A stretch of 64,000 nt of DNA, from positions 248,001 through 312,000 of the forward strand of contig CAZNFX010000002.1 in NCBI GenBank assembly GCA_964572845.1, written 5' to 3'. How positions within the stretch are numbered: the first letter of the stretch is position 1; the number at the start of each line of letters is the position of its first letter. Positions 28,286 to 37,451 of this stretch are shown one piece after another. This stretch comes from Bin55 sp964572845 (GTDB lineage Bacteria > Pseudomonadota > Gammaproteobacteria > Pseudomonadales > Azotimanducaceae). A program made the position numbers and the translations under genes. The notes under the pieces are model-generated. The model made no database searches and had not been told where the DNA came from. It saw only the letters and a program-made list of their open reading frames with translations.

Positions 28286-28742
28286 CGACGAAATCGAAAA
28301 GCAATTTCAGGAAGCCGTCAAACTGATGGATTCGGGTGACTACCATGCGTTGCGCGCGCTTCTCATGCGCAATCCCAGTCTGGCTAGTCAACGAGACGAG
28401 ACGAATGCAACACTCCTGGTTCGGCTGATTGACTATCCCGGACATCGCCCCAACGCCAAGAAGACGGCACGAGTTCTTCTGCTGGCTGGGTGCGATGTCG
28501 AAGCTCGGCGCGACGAGGGCAATGGAACGGCACTAGCGGGAGTCTTGAGTACTAGCGAGGTCGATGTAGCTCGCGTTCTGCTGGAATTCGGCGCCAACTT
28601 TCGCGCGAAACTGGGATTCAGGGAAGGTGACGTCATCGATTTGGCAATCGAGCTGGCCAAAGACGACAGGGAAGAGAATCGCGATGTCTCAAGTGCAGTT
28701 CGCAGGCTACTATCCGACTTCACCGGCCTGGAGCTTGAATGA
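28272..28742 (+). CDS. Small ankyrin-repeat-like protein
   Basis: A 156-residue soluble protein with two or three ankyrin-like units: ALRALLMRNPSLASQ, TARVLLLAGCDVEARRDEGN and VARVLLEFGANFRAK. Ankyrin repeats mediate protein contacts, so a partner is expected but unknown. Its ATG at 28272 lies inside the nucleoside hydrolase gene, overlapping 14 bases in another frame, so it is probably made only when that gene is translated. No signal peptide is seen. Confidence 0.75.
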   Translation: MNATNDEIEKQFQEAVKLMDSGDYHALRALLMRNPSLASQRDETNATLLVRLIDYPGHRPNAKKTARVLLLAGCDVEARRDEGNGTALAGVLSTSEVDVARVLLEFGANFRAKLGFREGDVIDLAIELAKDDREENRDVSSAVRRLLSDFTGLELE

Positions 28743-28789
28743 TTTGAATGACGGGAGGTCGAATCTGACGAAACAAGCATAATTTGAAA

Positions 28790-29410
28790 ATGAACTGCTC
28801 GACTGGACACCCGACCTCAAGGTTTGCTGTGCAACCTGCTCTTTGCGTTGCACTGCATGCGGGATGTTTGCTATTTGGTTTGTCTTTGCATTCGGAAGAA
28901 CCAGAATTGATCAAGGGAACCATAGCCGAGATTAGAGACGGCGACACAATCTCGTTTTGCCCAAAGATCGACGAGGAGTGCAAGTCAAGAGAACGATTCG
29001 AGGTGGATCTATGGGGCATCGATGCGCCGGAGATGGCGCCTCAAAAGCAATTCCATGCCGAAAAGGCGAAAGACTACCTGTCAAGTGTTGCCAAATCCAA
29101 AGTCGCAATCCTGGAAGTCATGGAGACCGAGGATTCAGGCAAGAAGATTGCGAAATTGTTCGTCGTAGGCACCGATCATTCAAACCTCAACGTGCATCTG
29201 TTGATGGAAGGGCACGCCTGGTCGACAGCTAAGGACGATATGGATGCTCTCGAGTACGACTTGGCGCAAGACTACGCCAAAGATCGGCAGCTGGGGCTGT
29301 GGCGAGAAGTCGAACCAGTTGCGCCGTGGGTCTGGCGCAAGCAGCACCAAGAGGATTCCTCTGAACCGGAGGAGCCTTCCGAGCCGTCGGAGCAAGCTCC
29401 CGTCAACTAA
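28790..29410 (+). CDS. Exported staphylococcal-nuclease-fold protein with atypical active site
   Basis: About 206 residues from ATG 28790 (a TTG six bases earlier adds two residues). A hydrophobic N-terminal stretch ending near LSLHSEE looks like a signal peptide. The nuclease fold is recognisable: IKGTIAEIRDGDTISFC, VDLWGIDAPE, LNVHLLMEGHAWS and a final QLGLWRE. Active thermonucleases need an arginine before L-x-G-[IV]-D-A-P-E and another in a Y-G-R segment. Here these positions read D (VDLWGIDAPE) and K (DSGKKIAKLFVVG). Activity may be lost or altered. The C-terminus is Glu/Pro/Ser-rich. Its stop overlaps that of the convergent PhyH gene by four bases. Confidence 0.82.
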   Translation: MNCSTGHPTSRFAVQPALCVALHAGCLLFGLSLHSEEPELIKGTIAEIRDGDTISFCPKIDEECKSRERFEVDLWGIDAPEMAPQKQFHAEKAKDYLSSVAKSKVAILEVMETEDSGKKIAKLFVVGTDHSNLNVHLLMEGHAWSTAKDDMDALEYDLAQDYAKDRQLGLWREVEPVAPWVWRKQHQEDSSEPEEPSEPSEQAPVN

Positions 29411-30348
29411 TTGGCAGCAGCGGCCTCGCGCACCTGTTTTTTCCTTGCAGCGGCTAGGCGTTTCTTTGCATCTTCCGATAGATAGCGTTGAGAACGCGCG
29501 TAGTCTGGGCCTCCCTCATCCCACCCCATGTGGTCGTCTGCTGCGACGAGACGAGCAAATTCTGGTGGATTTCGATCCAGCATTTCTTGGGTTACTCGCC
29601 ATTGATAGGCTTCCTGCGTCTTGAGTCGACGATGGCAGTGATAGCTCGTTACATTGAGCCGCAGTCCATCCGTGTTCTTTGGATAAGCTCCATGCCACGT
29701 GTTGCCGTGCCATGCAATGAGTGACCCCGCTTCCGCCTCGACGGGTATTGCTTGCTTCTCGCCTTCGCCGGGACGTGGCTGACGACAGTAGCGGTGACTT
29801 CCTGGAACCATGGCAATTGCTCCGTCTTCCAGCGTATAGTCGGTGAGACAGTAGGTTGCGTTGGCAACGTCCGAACAACCGGGAAGATGGCCATCGCGGT
29901 CTGGAGGCGAGTCGCTGTGCAGACCGAGGCTGTTCCTCTCGCCTTTCCACTTGACGAACGACGTCAAGCTGGACAATTGCTGCTGGCCACCCATCAAGTA
30001 GTCGATTAGGGTGTAGAGAACGGGGTTCAAAATCCACTCTTCGAAGATTCGATCAGCCATCAAGAGATAGAAGAGGAGAAATTGTCCTTCGCTCTGGGGT
30101 TGCGCCTTGTACTTGCCAAAATCTCCGTTCTTGTCGACGGCGAAGTCCACACCAGTCCGTTCTGCACAAAGACGCAGCACAGTTTCTCGAATGCGGTTGA
30201 AGAACTCCTTGTCCGCAACCTTTTCTGGTGGAACCACGGTGAATCCGTACGTGTTCAACTCGGTAATGTTTGACTCGATGCCCAATTCTCTAATCCGATT
30301 GAACGTCCGATTGAGACCTTCTGTTCCTTTGAAATCTCCAAATTTCAC
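29407..30348 (-). CDS. Phytanoyl-CoA dioxygenase (PhyH) family protein
   Basis: A 313-residue Fe(II)/2-oxoglutarate-dependent oxygenase. The iron site is LHSDSPP (HxD) with the distal His in HGNTWHGAYPK, and an Arg at GLRLNVTSYHCHRR fits 2-oxoglutarate binding. Family members hydroxylate phytanoyl-CoA or many other small molecules; bacterial members are diverse, so the substrate is unknown. It lies in a metabolic neighbourhood with a zinc-free MDR reductase and a thioesterase on the same strand upstream. Confidence 0.9.
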   Translation of the reverse strand: MKFGDFKGTEGLNRTFNRIRELGIESNITELNTYGFTVVPPEKVADKEFFNRIRETVLRLCAERTGVDFAVDKNGDFGKYKAQPQSEGQFLLFYLLMADRIFEEWILNPVLYTLIDYLMGGQQQLSSLTSFVKWKGERNSLGLHSDSPPDRDGHLPGCSDVANATYCLTDYTLEDGAIAMVPGSHRYCRQPRPGEGEKQAIPVEAEAGSLIAWHGNTWHGAYPKNTDGLRLNVTSYHCHRRLKTQEAYQWRVTQEMLDRNPPEFARLVAADDHMGWDEGGPDYARSQRYLSEDAKKRLAAARKKQVREAAAAN

Positions 30349-30417
30349 TTTCTAACTCCCTCCATTCCAATTTCTGATTGGTATTGGTCTATATGTGGTT
30401 GCGGCGTACTGCATGGA

Positions 30418-31410
30418 CTAGTCTAGCTTTACCAGCATTTTCCCTATATTCTCGCTGGTAAACAATCCTATCAGCGCGTCGGCTGCATTTTCAATTCCAT
30501 CGAATATCGTTTCTTTGTACTTCATTTGACCTGAGGTCAGCCACCCTCGCATGTCGTCGAGAAACTGCTCCCTCTGGTCCTCGAAGTCGTAGACGACAAA
30601 TCCTCGCATAGTTACTCGTTGATAGATCATGTTGGCTAACGTGGTTACACCCTCGGAAATAGCGCCGAAGTTGTTGTAGGCTGAAATCATCCCGCAAATC
30701 GGAATGCGACCCAATACATTCATGCGTGGCAGCGCCGCATCGAGATGGGATCCCCCGACGTTGTCAAAGTAGACGTCGAGACCATTGGGTGCAGCGGCTT
30801 TGAGGTTCTTGCGCAGAACGCCCTTGTTGTAGTTGATAGCCACATCGAGGCCCAGAGTGTTGCGAAGCCACTCGCACTTTTCGTCAGAGCTTGTACTGCC
30901 GATTACATAGCAATTCTTGATTTTCGCGATCTGTGCTGCCACGGAACCCACGGCACCAGCTGCGGTGGATACGAAGACGTTTTCTTCCTCTTTGAGTTCG
31001 CCAACGACTAGCATGCCGCCCCAGGCTGTAAAACCTGTTGTACCCAATACATGCATGTATAGAGTCTCGGGATAGCCCGCCGGATTCAATACGCTGAGTC
31101 CAGTTCCGTCAGATGCAAAGTACTCTCGAAACCCCATCCCGTTCATAACGGTATCGCCTTCCTTGAATCGGGAATTGCGCGACGCGACAATCGTGCCGAG
31201 TGCGCCGCCCGACATGACCGATCCCACTGGTTGCTGTCCGTTGGACAATCGTGGTCGCATCGCCGGGTCCACAGACATGTACCTATTGCGAACTACGACC
31301 TGTCCGTCATGGGGTTCTTCGACTTTGCGCTCAACCACCTCAAAATTCGCTGAAGTTGGCAGTCCCGAAGGAGCTTGAACTAGGTGGACTTCTCGAGAAT
31401 TGAAACTCAT
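30418..31410 (-). CDS. Zinc-independent MDR-family NADP-dependent oxidoreductase
   Basis: About 330 residues from ATG 31410; a TTG at 31425 adds five residues. The nucleotide-binding motif STAAGAVGSVAAQIAKIK (AxxGxxG) and VIGSTSSDEK fit NADP-preferring medium-chain reductases of the leukotriene B4 12-hydroxydehydrogenase/curcumin reductase type. YFDNVGG and the GRIPICGMISAYN segment are also typical. No zinc-binding Cys set is present. These enzymes reduce activated double bonds. The substrate is unknown. Confidence 0.9.
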   Translation of the reverse strand: MSFNSREVHLVQAPSGLPTSANFEVVERKVEEPHDGQVVVRNRYMSVDPAMRPRLSNGQQPVGSVMSGGALGTIVASRNSRFKEGDTVMNGMGFREYFASDGTGLSVLNPAGYPETLYMHVLGTTGFTAWGGMLVVGELKEEENVFVSTAAGAVGSVAAQIAKIKNCYVIGSTSSDEKCEWLRNTLGLDVAINYNKGVLRKNLKAAAPNGLDVYFDNVGGSHLDAALPRMNVLGRIPICGMISAYNNFGAISEGVTTLANMIYQRVTMRGFVVYDFEDQREQFLDDMRGWLTSGQMKYKETIFDGIENAADALIGLFTSENIGKMLVKLD

Positions 31411-31459
31411 GCTTACGTTATCCAAGTCAACGGTTGTTGGGGTCTTAGCCGATGGATTC

Positions 31460-31867
31460 CTAGCTATTGTGCTGCAATTTGTAGGTTACCACTGCAATGG
31501 CAATTTCCGTGCCTTCTTCATCTGCCACCACAACATTCCCTGTGCACAGGGTGCCTCCGCGTCTCCGTACTTTAGCCGTAGCGTATAGGTTTGTGGCGTT
31601 GGCGAGGTTAAGGAAGTTGATCGAAATGGCAACGGTTGCGCCTCGAGAGCCGGGAGAAACCAATGGACTGGACCAGAAGGCTGCGGTCGCAGCGACGTCA
31701 ATCAACGCACTGATGGCACCTCCATGAATCCTTCCTTTTCCCAATTGATCTCGGTAGGGCAGCTTGACCACTGCTTTGTCGTCCTCGCTGTCGATCAATT
31801 GACACCCTAACCAGCCTGCAAAGGCTTCGGAGGCAATTCGAGCTGCGTGTGTATTTGCGGCGGACAT
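31460..31867 (-). CDS. PaaI-type hotdog thioesterase
   Basis: A 135-residue single hotdog domain. The central helix motif GRIHGGAISALIDVAATAAF carries the conserved H-G-G...D pattern of PaaI/YbgC-like acyl-CoA thioesterases. A late GTLCTGNVVVADEEG strand closes the fold. It lies 49 bases upstream of the MDR reductase on the same strand, so the two may be co-transcribed. Substrate is unknown. Confidence 0.88.
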   Translation of the reverse strand: MSAANTHAARIASEAFAGWLGCQLIDSEDDKAVVKLPYRDQLGKGRIHGGAISALIDVAATAAFWSSPLVSPGSRGATVAISINFLNLANATNLYATAKVRRRGGTLCTGNVVVADEEGTEIAIAVVTYKLQHNS

Positions 31868-32505
31868 CGAGATCGTAGACTCTAAGGGCCTTCAGTGAAG
31901 ACTTGACCCTAGCTAGACATTATGTCAAAGCAGGATGGAGCCCGGTTTCTCGCTACTGTTTCGCTAGTATCCAATTCCATTCGCTTGGCGAATGTCAAGC
32001 CAATGCTTGACCAATGCACCAACGGTAACACATTAAGCGCTCTGGACTGGCCCAAGCACGATAGATCGCTAAGCCTGCTCTTTACGCTAGTAGTTGCATT
32101 CGCCTGATCACTCTGTAAATTTACGGAATAGGATCGCATTTCTTGAAGAAAAGCAACCCCCACTGGGGGTATTGTGCAAGTCTATGCCTACTCGCTGATC
32201 GGTTTAGGCAATTCGGTGGCTGCGATTAGTGTATGGTGAATCGAAAATCGAATGACAGCTGAAATCAATCCGACGGACGTCGTCTTTTTCAACGTTCTAC
32301 TTAGTCTGGTAAAGCACACATTGCATCTGCAGCCCAATCCGATCTCTTAAGCAGTGTCCTTCGCTATCGAATTGCCTTAAAGCGATAGGTTGAATGCCGA
32401 TTGAAGCCAGTTGGGCTTTAGCTTGCACTATTGTCTCGATTTGTGCACGGTATGTTAGGCTTGAATTCGTACCGACGGAATTTAACCGACCCTACTGTCC
32501 GCCTC
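31868..32505. other. Long intergenic region between divergent genes
   Basis: About 640 bases between the thioesterase start and the chosen start at 32506. A compact C/G hairpin (ACCCCCA-C-TGGGGGT, 32156-32170) is present without a T-tract. Short open frames show no recognisable motif. If the gene at 32506 starts earlier (32431), this region shrinks slightly. Confidence 0.4.
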
Positions 32506-33672
32506 ATGTCAGCAATTCTAGCTCGGACCAAAGCAACAAAATGTGTTTGGCTTCGCGCGCTTGTATGTCTACTGCTTCCTCTGTGGGCTTGGCAGAGCTT
32601 TCATGCACTTTCATTAGCGTATGTCGATCCGTGGTACCCGAATTCGATCTTGCCAGACCGTGTTGACGATCTGGTCGAACTCTGTGCGCAGCCACACGAG
32701 GAACTCACTGAGGATTGCCAGAACGCCATGGATGCCTATTTTGAGGTAGTGCCTCTGGAACACTGGGACACGACATGGATCTCGATCGCAAACAGACTCA
32801 CCTACGGGCGAGCTTTTGAAGATCCAGTTGGAGACAGGAAGCGTGTCTTCGAAGCATTGGCAAATGAGGAGTGTAGATTGGAAAGCGGTCAGACGGTTCG
32901 TTGGGACCTGAAACAGTCCTGCCACGCTGATGCATTCGCGAATTTGTCGGTGGTCTTGTGGGCTTGCGACAAACGACGAAATCTGCAGGAACTGGCCGAC
33001 AATCTAGCTGAATCGAGCGATGAATTGCAATTTGCTCGCGATCGACGACATGCGGAGAGACTCGTGCAGTCTCGAACAGTTTACATCCTGGAAGCTCATT
33101 GGTTCAACAAGAAATGTGCAGAGCACAAGCTGTCAGACCTACAAATCGACGCAGATCGCGACTCTGCGCAGCACGAATTGCTCCAAGCAACCGCAACTCG
33201 ATTGGGGGAAGATTGGGTGGGGTATTCAAACATACCGGAGTCCTACGTTCTCAAGTCGTTGGCGGCGCGACTTGGTGATGAGTCCTCGGCCTTGCGCTAT
33301 TACCCATCGAGGACCCAAGCTGAAGGAAAATCTTGGCACAAGCACATTAGTAAAGAGTGGCCGTGGACCCATAATTCACTATTTGGGCGAAGCTCATTGG
33401 CAAGTTTGTTCGTGGAGACTGACGGACCGGCTGGTACAGAAAAACGCATGCAACTGGGCATATCTCTAGCAGTCTCCTTGCACAAGTCGGAGTTTGAGTT
33501 TGACTGGGTCAAGCTCGTCCGCAAGATTTGCACCCTCGAGAAGCCGGAAGAGGAAACCTGCCAGACAGTAATCGAGGAAATGAAGCGATCGTTTGATTCA
33601 GACAGTAACCGTGAGCTTCAAGTTCTTGAAGACATCGAGAAAGTCTCTATGGAACTTGGACTCTATGATTGA
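32506..33672 (+). CDS. Membrane-anchored protein of unknown function
   Basis: About 388 residues from ATG 32506 (ATG-like alternatives extend to 32431). A basic N-terminus (LARTKATKCVWLR) precedes one hydrophobic helix (ALVCLLLPLWAWQSFHALSL), suggesting a signal anchor. The remainder is helical and charged. Paired cysteines occur in ELCAQPHEELTEDC, VLWACDKR, KKCAEHK and KICTLEKPEEETC, which could form disulphides outside the membrane (inference). No family is recognised. It stands alone, with more than 250 bases to the TRAP operon downstream. Confidence 0.65.
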   Translation: MSAILARTKATKCVWLRALVCLLLPLWAWQSFHALSLAYVDPWYPNSILPDRVDDLVELCAQPHEELTEDCQNAMDAYFEVVPLEHWDTTWISIANRLTYGRAFEDPVGDRKRVFEALANEECRLESGQTVRWDLKQSCHADAFANLSVVLWACDKRRNLQELADNLAESSDELQFARDRRHAERLVQSRTVYILEAHWFNKKCAEHKLSDLQIDADRDSAQHELLQATATRLGEDWVGYSNIPESYVLKSLAARLGDESSALRYYPSRTQAEGKSWHKHISKEWPWTHNSLFGRSSLASLFVETDGPAGTEKRMQLGISLAVSLHKSEFEFDWVKLVRKICTLEKPEEETCQTVIEEMKRSFDSDSNRELQVLEDIEKVSMELGLYD

Positions 33673-33930
33673 GTTCAAACGATCAACTTGCATGTACGCC
33701 TGACTCCACAAAGAATCGCGTCACTCCTTAGCTAAGACTTTTTATTGGCCGAAGCGGGAGGTCCGGTAGCTCCTACACTCTTCCTCGTCCAATCCCAACT
33801 CTTCCGTAAGAGAGATGACCACATAGACGCGTCTTTCGAGAGAGTGCGTCGGAGTCGCAGGCAGGTATCCCGCCAGTTCCTGTTCGTTTCGCTATGCTGT
33901 ATTCACGATTGAAGCCACCGAGGTGACAAT

Positions 33931-35043
33931 GTGTCGGCGCGAGCTACGTTAATCGCAGTCATCATTGCTTTCTTAGTGGGTGGCGTCGCCACGTTGGCGA
34001 TTCGACCTCCCACCCATCAATCCTCTGGGACTGACGCGACGGGTTCGGTCTCGAAAGACGCTCCCGCTGCGATCTCATGGCAGCTGCCTGTCTCTTTTCA
34101 AACCAATCTGGAAGTTCTTGGTGACAACATCATTTTTGTACAGGGAGCTGTGGCAGACATTACCAACGGCAATTTTCAGTTGCAAATCTATGAACCCAAT
34201 GAGATAGTCCCGCCTCTCGAAATATTCGGTGCTGTTCGAACTGGAAAGGTGCCGATTGGCTATACGTGGCTGGGCTACGACCAGGGGAAGATTCCCGCAT
34301 CTCCGCTCTTTGGTGCAGTACCGTTTGGGATGGAACCATGGGAGTTTTCTTCGTGGTGGTTCAACGGGGGCGGTCGAGAACTTGCCGATGAGCTCTATCG
34401 CGAGGAAAACCTCAAGGTTTTGCTCTGCGGGATGTTGGGACCCGAGACTGCAGGATGGTTTCGAACACCCATTGAGGAGTTAGACGACCTTGTCGGGTTG
34501 AAAATTCGATTTGCAGGCCTTGGTGGCAAGGTCATCGAGCGAGTGGGAGCGTCAGTCACGATGCTCGCGGGATCGGAAATTTTTCAAGCGTTGGAAAAGG
34601 GAGCGATTGACGCGACTGAGTACTCGCTGCCGAATATCGATGCCGCTCTTGGATTTGACCGAGTGGCCAAGCTGAACTACTTTCCTGGCTGGCACCAGGT
34701 ATTCACGTCAGTTCACATGCTTGTCAATCTCGATTCCTGGAACAAACTGTCCTCGCAGTATCAGAGTGCGTTGGAGGTGGCTTGTACGGCGGGGGTGACG
34801 AGAAACTTTGCCCATGCCGAAGCAGCTCAAGGTCCTGTATTGGACTCTTTTGAGGAGAGTGGCATAGTGGCCAACAGATTGCCTGAGAGCATCTTGCGGG
34901 AGCTCCAGCGAATTTCACTGGAAGTAATGGAGGAAGAAGCCGCAAAGAACGAGTGGTTTGCCCGAGTCTACGAATCACAGAAGAACTTTCGAGCCGACTA
35001 TGAAAAATGGAAGCGGCTCGCCTATCTACCAAGGGACTTCTAG
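33931..35043 (+). CDS. TRAP transporter substrate-binding protein, TakP-like
   Basis: A 370-residue periplasmic receptor starting at GTG 33931, with GAGGTG about 8 bases upstream. An N-terminal hydrophobic segment (LIAVIIAFLVGGVATLAI) exports or anchors it. The core (GAVPFGMEPWEFSSWWFNGG, GLKIRFAGLGGKVIERVGA, EIFQALEKGAIDATEYSLP, PGWHQ) closely resembles TakP-type receptors that bind 2-oxo monocarboxylates with sodium (family knowledge recalled, not aligned). It is the first gene of a three-gene operon with DctQ- and DctM-type permeases. Confidence 0.92.
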   Translation: MSARATLIAVIIAFLVGGVATLAIRPPTHQSSGTDATGSVSKDAPAAISWQLPVSFQTNLEVLGDNIIFVQGAVADITNGNFQLQIYEPNEIVPPLEIFGAVRTGKVPIGYTWLGYDQGKIPASPLFGAVPFGMEPWEFSSWWFNGGGRELADELYREENLKVLLCGMLGPETAGWFRTPIEELDDLVGLKIRFAGLGGKVIERVGASVTMLAGSEIFQALEKGAIDATEYSLPNIDAALGFDRVAKLNYFPGWHQVFTSVHMLVNLDSWNKLSSQYQSALEVACTAGVTRNFAHAEAAQGPVLDSFEESGIVANRLPESILRELQRISLEVMEEEAAKNEWFARVYESQKNFRADYEKWKRLAYLPRDF

Positions 35044-35559
35044 TTGAATCTACCTCAAACTCGCGTTTCGCGAGTCGTCGACCCAATTATTGACGCAATC
35101 GGCAATGCCACTTCTTGGATTTGGGTTGTTCTGATGTTGGTCATTGTGGTCAATGTCTGCGCTCGATATGTCTTCGGAGAGGGACGCATCGAGTTTGAGG
35201 AACTGCAATGGCACCTGTATGCCACCGGGTTTCTATTGGCGATTAGCTATTGTGTGTCGAGCGACTCACATATCCGCGTAGATGTTCTACACGAACGTTT
35301 TTCCGAAAGAGTTCAAGTTTGGATTGATCTTTACAGCAATCTTCTCTTTGTTCTGCCTTTCGTAGCTCTAATGCTGATCTTTGGCGTTCCCTTTGTCGAA
35401 GACAGTTTGCAGCGCAATGAAGTTTCGGCTTCGCCAGGCGGACTGCCCTTTCGTTGGATCATCAAGTCCATGTTGGTTGTTGGTTTCGCGCTTGTAGGAA
35501 TAGCGACTGTTTCTCGTATCACCCGTCTAGCCTCTTACTTGGTTCGCAATGCCAGCTAG
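35044..35559 (+). CDS. TRAP transporter small permease, DctQ type
   Basis: A 171-residue protein with four hydrophobic helices, using a TTG start immediately after the receptor stop. The ARYVFGEGRIEFEELQWHLY segment followed by SDSHIRVDVL is characteristic of DctQ. It pairs with the large permease in the inner membrane. Its end overlaps the DctM start by 11 bases, indicating translational coupling. Confidence 0.92.
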   Translation: MNLPQTRVSRVVDPIIDAIGNATSWIWVVLMLVIVVNVCARYVFGEGRIEFEELQWHLYATGFLLAISYCVSSDSHIRVDVLHERFSERVQVWIDLYSNLLFVLPFVALMLIFGVPFVEDSLQRNEVSASPGGLPFRWIIKSMLVVGFALVGIATVSRITRLASYLVRNAS

Positions 35560-36907
35560 CGAGTATCTAGCCCTGGCGATGCTCATCGCATTCATAGGGT
35601 TGGTCTTCACTGGGATTCCGGTTGCTTGGATCCTAGCCGGTCTCGCGATTGCATTCACGGCGATCGCAATCATCTGCAATGTGGATTTTCAGATTCCCTT
35701 GAGTGTGGACTGGGCTTACACCTCCATAACGATAGAGCGGGTCTACAACGTTATGGAGAGCTGGGTTCTAGTGGCGCTGCCGATGTTCATATTCATGGGT
35801 TTCATGCTCGACAAGTCGGGCATTGCTAATCAACTCATGACAAGTCTGGCCAGAATGTTCGGTCGGGTCAATGGCGGGCTGGCAATCTCCATCGCCATCA
35901 TCGGCGTGTTGCTTGCAGCTACAACGGGAATCATCGGCGCTTCTGTCGTCTTGCTGGCCCTTCTTGGGCTTCCTGTAATGCTTAGACAAGGATATGCGCA
36001 GTCCCTGTCGACTGGCGTTGTTTGTGCTGTGGGAACTCTTGGCATTCTCATTCCGCCGAGCATCATGCTGGTGCTCATGGCGGATCGAATGACTCTACCC
36101 GTCGGAGACCTCTTCCTCGGGGCAGTATTTCCAGGATTGCTCTTGGGCGGCATGTACATTGCCTACATCAGCATCAAAGGAATGCTCGACCCCGATTCTG
36201 CCCCCAAAGCCGAGAGTGAAGACAAGATCGGATTGCGAGAGATCTACGACTTGGCCGTCGCGATCGTGCCCCCCGCTCTCCTGATCTTCGCAGTGCTGGG
36301 AAGCATCTTCTTTGGAGTCGCCACCCCTACTGAAGCTGCCGGAGTGGGTGCGGCTGGCGCTTTGCTGCTGACGTTCTTGAAGGGAAACTTGACTCGCGAA
36401 GTGTTGCGCGACGTGATTCGTGAAACAACCAAGACTACCGGTTTCATCTTCGCCATCTTGATTGGAGCGACGGCATATTCGCTCGTCCTGCGAGGATTGG
36501 GAGGCGATGAGCTGATCGAGAGGACCTTGCTTGGATTGCCGTTTGGGCCGATGGGAGTCATTGCCATGATTCTCCTTACGACTTTCATCTTGGGTTTCTT
36601 CCTTGATTGGATAGAGCTCACGCTCATAATCCTGCCTTTGGTGGCTCCAGTGGTAGTGTCCCTCGGATTCGATCCGATTTGGTTCACGGTTCTTTTTGGC
36701 GTTTGCCTTCAGACAAGCTTTCTGACCCCACCTGTAGGATTCGCGATTTTCTATCTCAAGGGAGTCGCTCCAACGGACATCAAGGCAACAACGATCTACA
36801 AGGGAGTTGTGCCGTTTATAGCCTTGCAGTTGATCGGACTGCTATTGATTTTCTTCTTTGATGAAATCGTTACTTGGCTGCCGCAGAGAGTCTATGGCTC
36901 GCTATAG
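35549..36907 (+). CDS. TRAP transporter large permease, DctM type
   Basis: A 452-residue polytopic permease. It has the DctM marks AGLAIAFTA, LPMFIFMGFMLDKSGIA, GILIPPSIMLVLMAD and DWIELTLIILPLV. It forms the sodium-driven translocation unit with DctQ for ligand delivered by the upstream receptor, here probably a 2-oxo acid or related monocarboxylate. It ends the operon; no further same-strand gene follows closely. Confidence 0.94.
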   Translation: MPASEYLALAMLIAFIGLVFTGIPVAWILAGLAIAFTAIAIICNVDFQIPLSVDWAYTSITIERVYNVMESWVLVALPMFIFMGFMLDKSGIANQLMTSLARMFGRVNGGLAISIAIIGVLLAATTGIIGASVVLLALLGLPVMLRQGYAQSLSTGVVCAVGTLGILIPPSIMLVLMADRMTLPVGDLFLGAVFPGLLLGGMYIAYISIKGMLDPDSAPKAESEDKIGLREIYDLAVAIVPPALLIFAVLGSIFFGVATPTEAAGVGAAGALLLTFLKGNLTREVLRDVIRETTKTTGFIFAILIGATAYSLVLRGLGGDELIERTLLGLPFGPMGVIAMILLTTFILGFFLDWIELTLIILPLVAPVVVSLGFDPIWFTVLFGVCLQTSFLTPPVGFAIFYLKGVAPTDIKATTIYKGVVPFIALQLIGLLLIFFFDEIVTWLPQRVYGSL

Positions 36908-37160
36908 TTAATGAGTTGTGGTGGTACGGCGACAGCGAGACCATCAAATTCGTTCCCCAGCGAGATCTCACACCCATTAACTAATTGATATAGAACGTAA
37001 GATGAACACTATCCCTCTGGTACTAGCTGCCCCTTTAGTCAAAACAAACCCTTGGCTGGGCAATTGACTTACCCTTAGAAGTCTAAGTTAGTGTCAACTG
37101 GTGGTGCCCTAAGAAGACCGTCGATGAATCGAATCGACAATTTGCAACTTGCCTGCCCTT
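36908..37160. other. Intergenic region after the TRAP operon
   Basis: About 250 bases with no convincing gene. A short 6-bp-arm palindrome (CTTAGA-AG-TCTAAG) lies near 37075-37090. No T-tract terminator was seen after the DctM stop. Confidence 0.35.
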
Positions 37161-37390
37161 ATGATTTGGAGTTTTGCGGGATTTGCAGCAATCGACGATC
37201 CCCGCGACAGAGAAGTTCTCGAAGCACTCTACCTTGCGACTAGTGGCGAATCTGGAAACAAAACGATGGATGGGTGTCCGATGTGCCGATTGGTGAACGG
37301 CATGGGGTCAGGGAACTCACAGGAAGGGTTACTGTGCTCGATCTATCGAACAATTATTTGTCTGGCAATCTGCCAGCCAACCTAAGGTAA
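37161..37390 (+). pseudogene. Frameshifted remnant of a leucine-rich-repeat protein
   Basis: From ATG 37161 one frame reads AIDDPRDREVLEALYLATSG, the usual start of bacterial leucine-rich-repeat proteins. After GES the homology continues one phase away as WKQNDGWVSDVPIGERHGV and then GRVTVLDLSNNYLSGNLPAN, ending at TAA 37388-37390. Together these match the common pattern of a W-containing cap followed by the first LRR. A single frameshift near 37250 and loss of later repeats explain the pieces. It is therefore a decayed gene (or sequencing error plus truncation), lying in the gap after the TRAP operon. Confidence 0.7.
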
Positions 37391-37451
37391 TTCCCTTTGT
37401 ATTTGGGTGTTCATTTTGGACTCACTTGCATCGTTGCGCAAATGCCAAAGC

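Noticed and set aside
32156..32170. Rho-independent terminator at the C/G hairpin
   Set aside because: The stem is short with almost no loop and no following T-tract.
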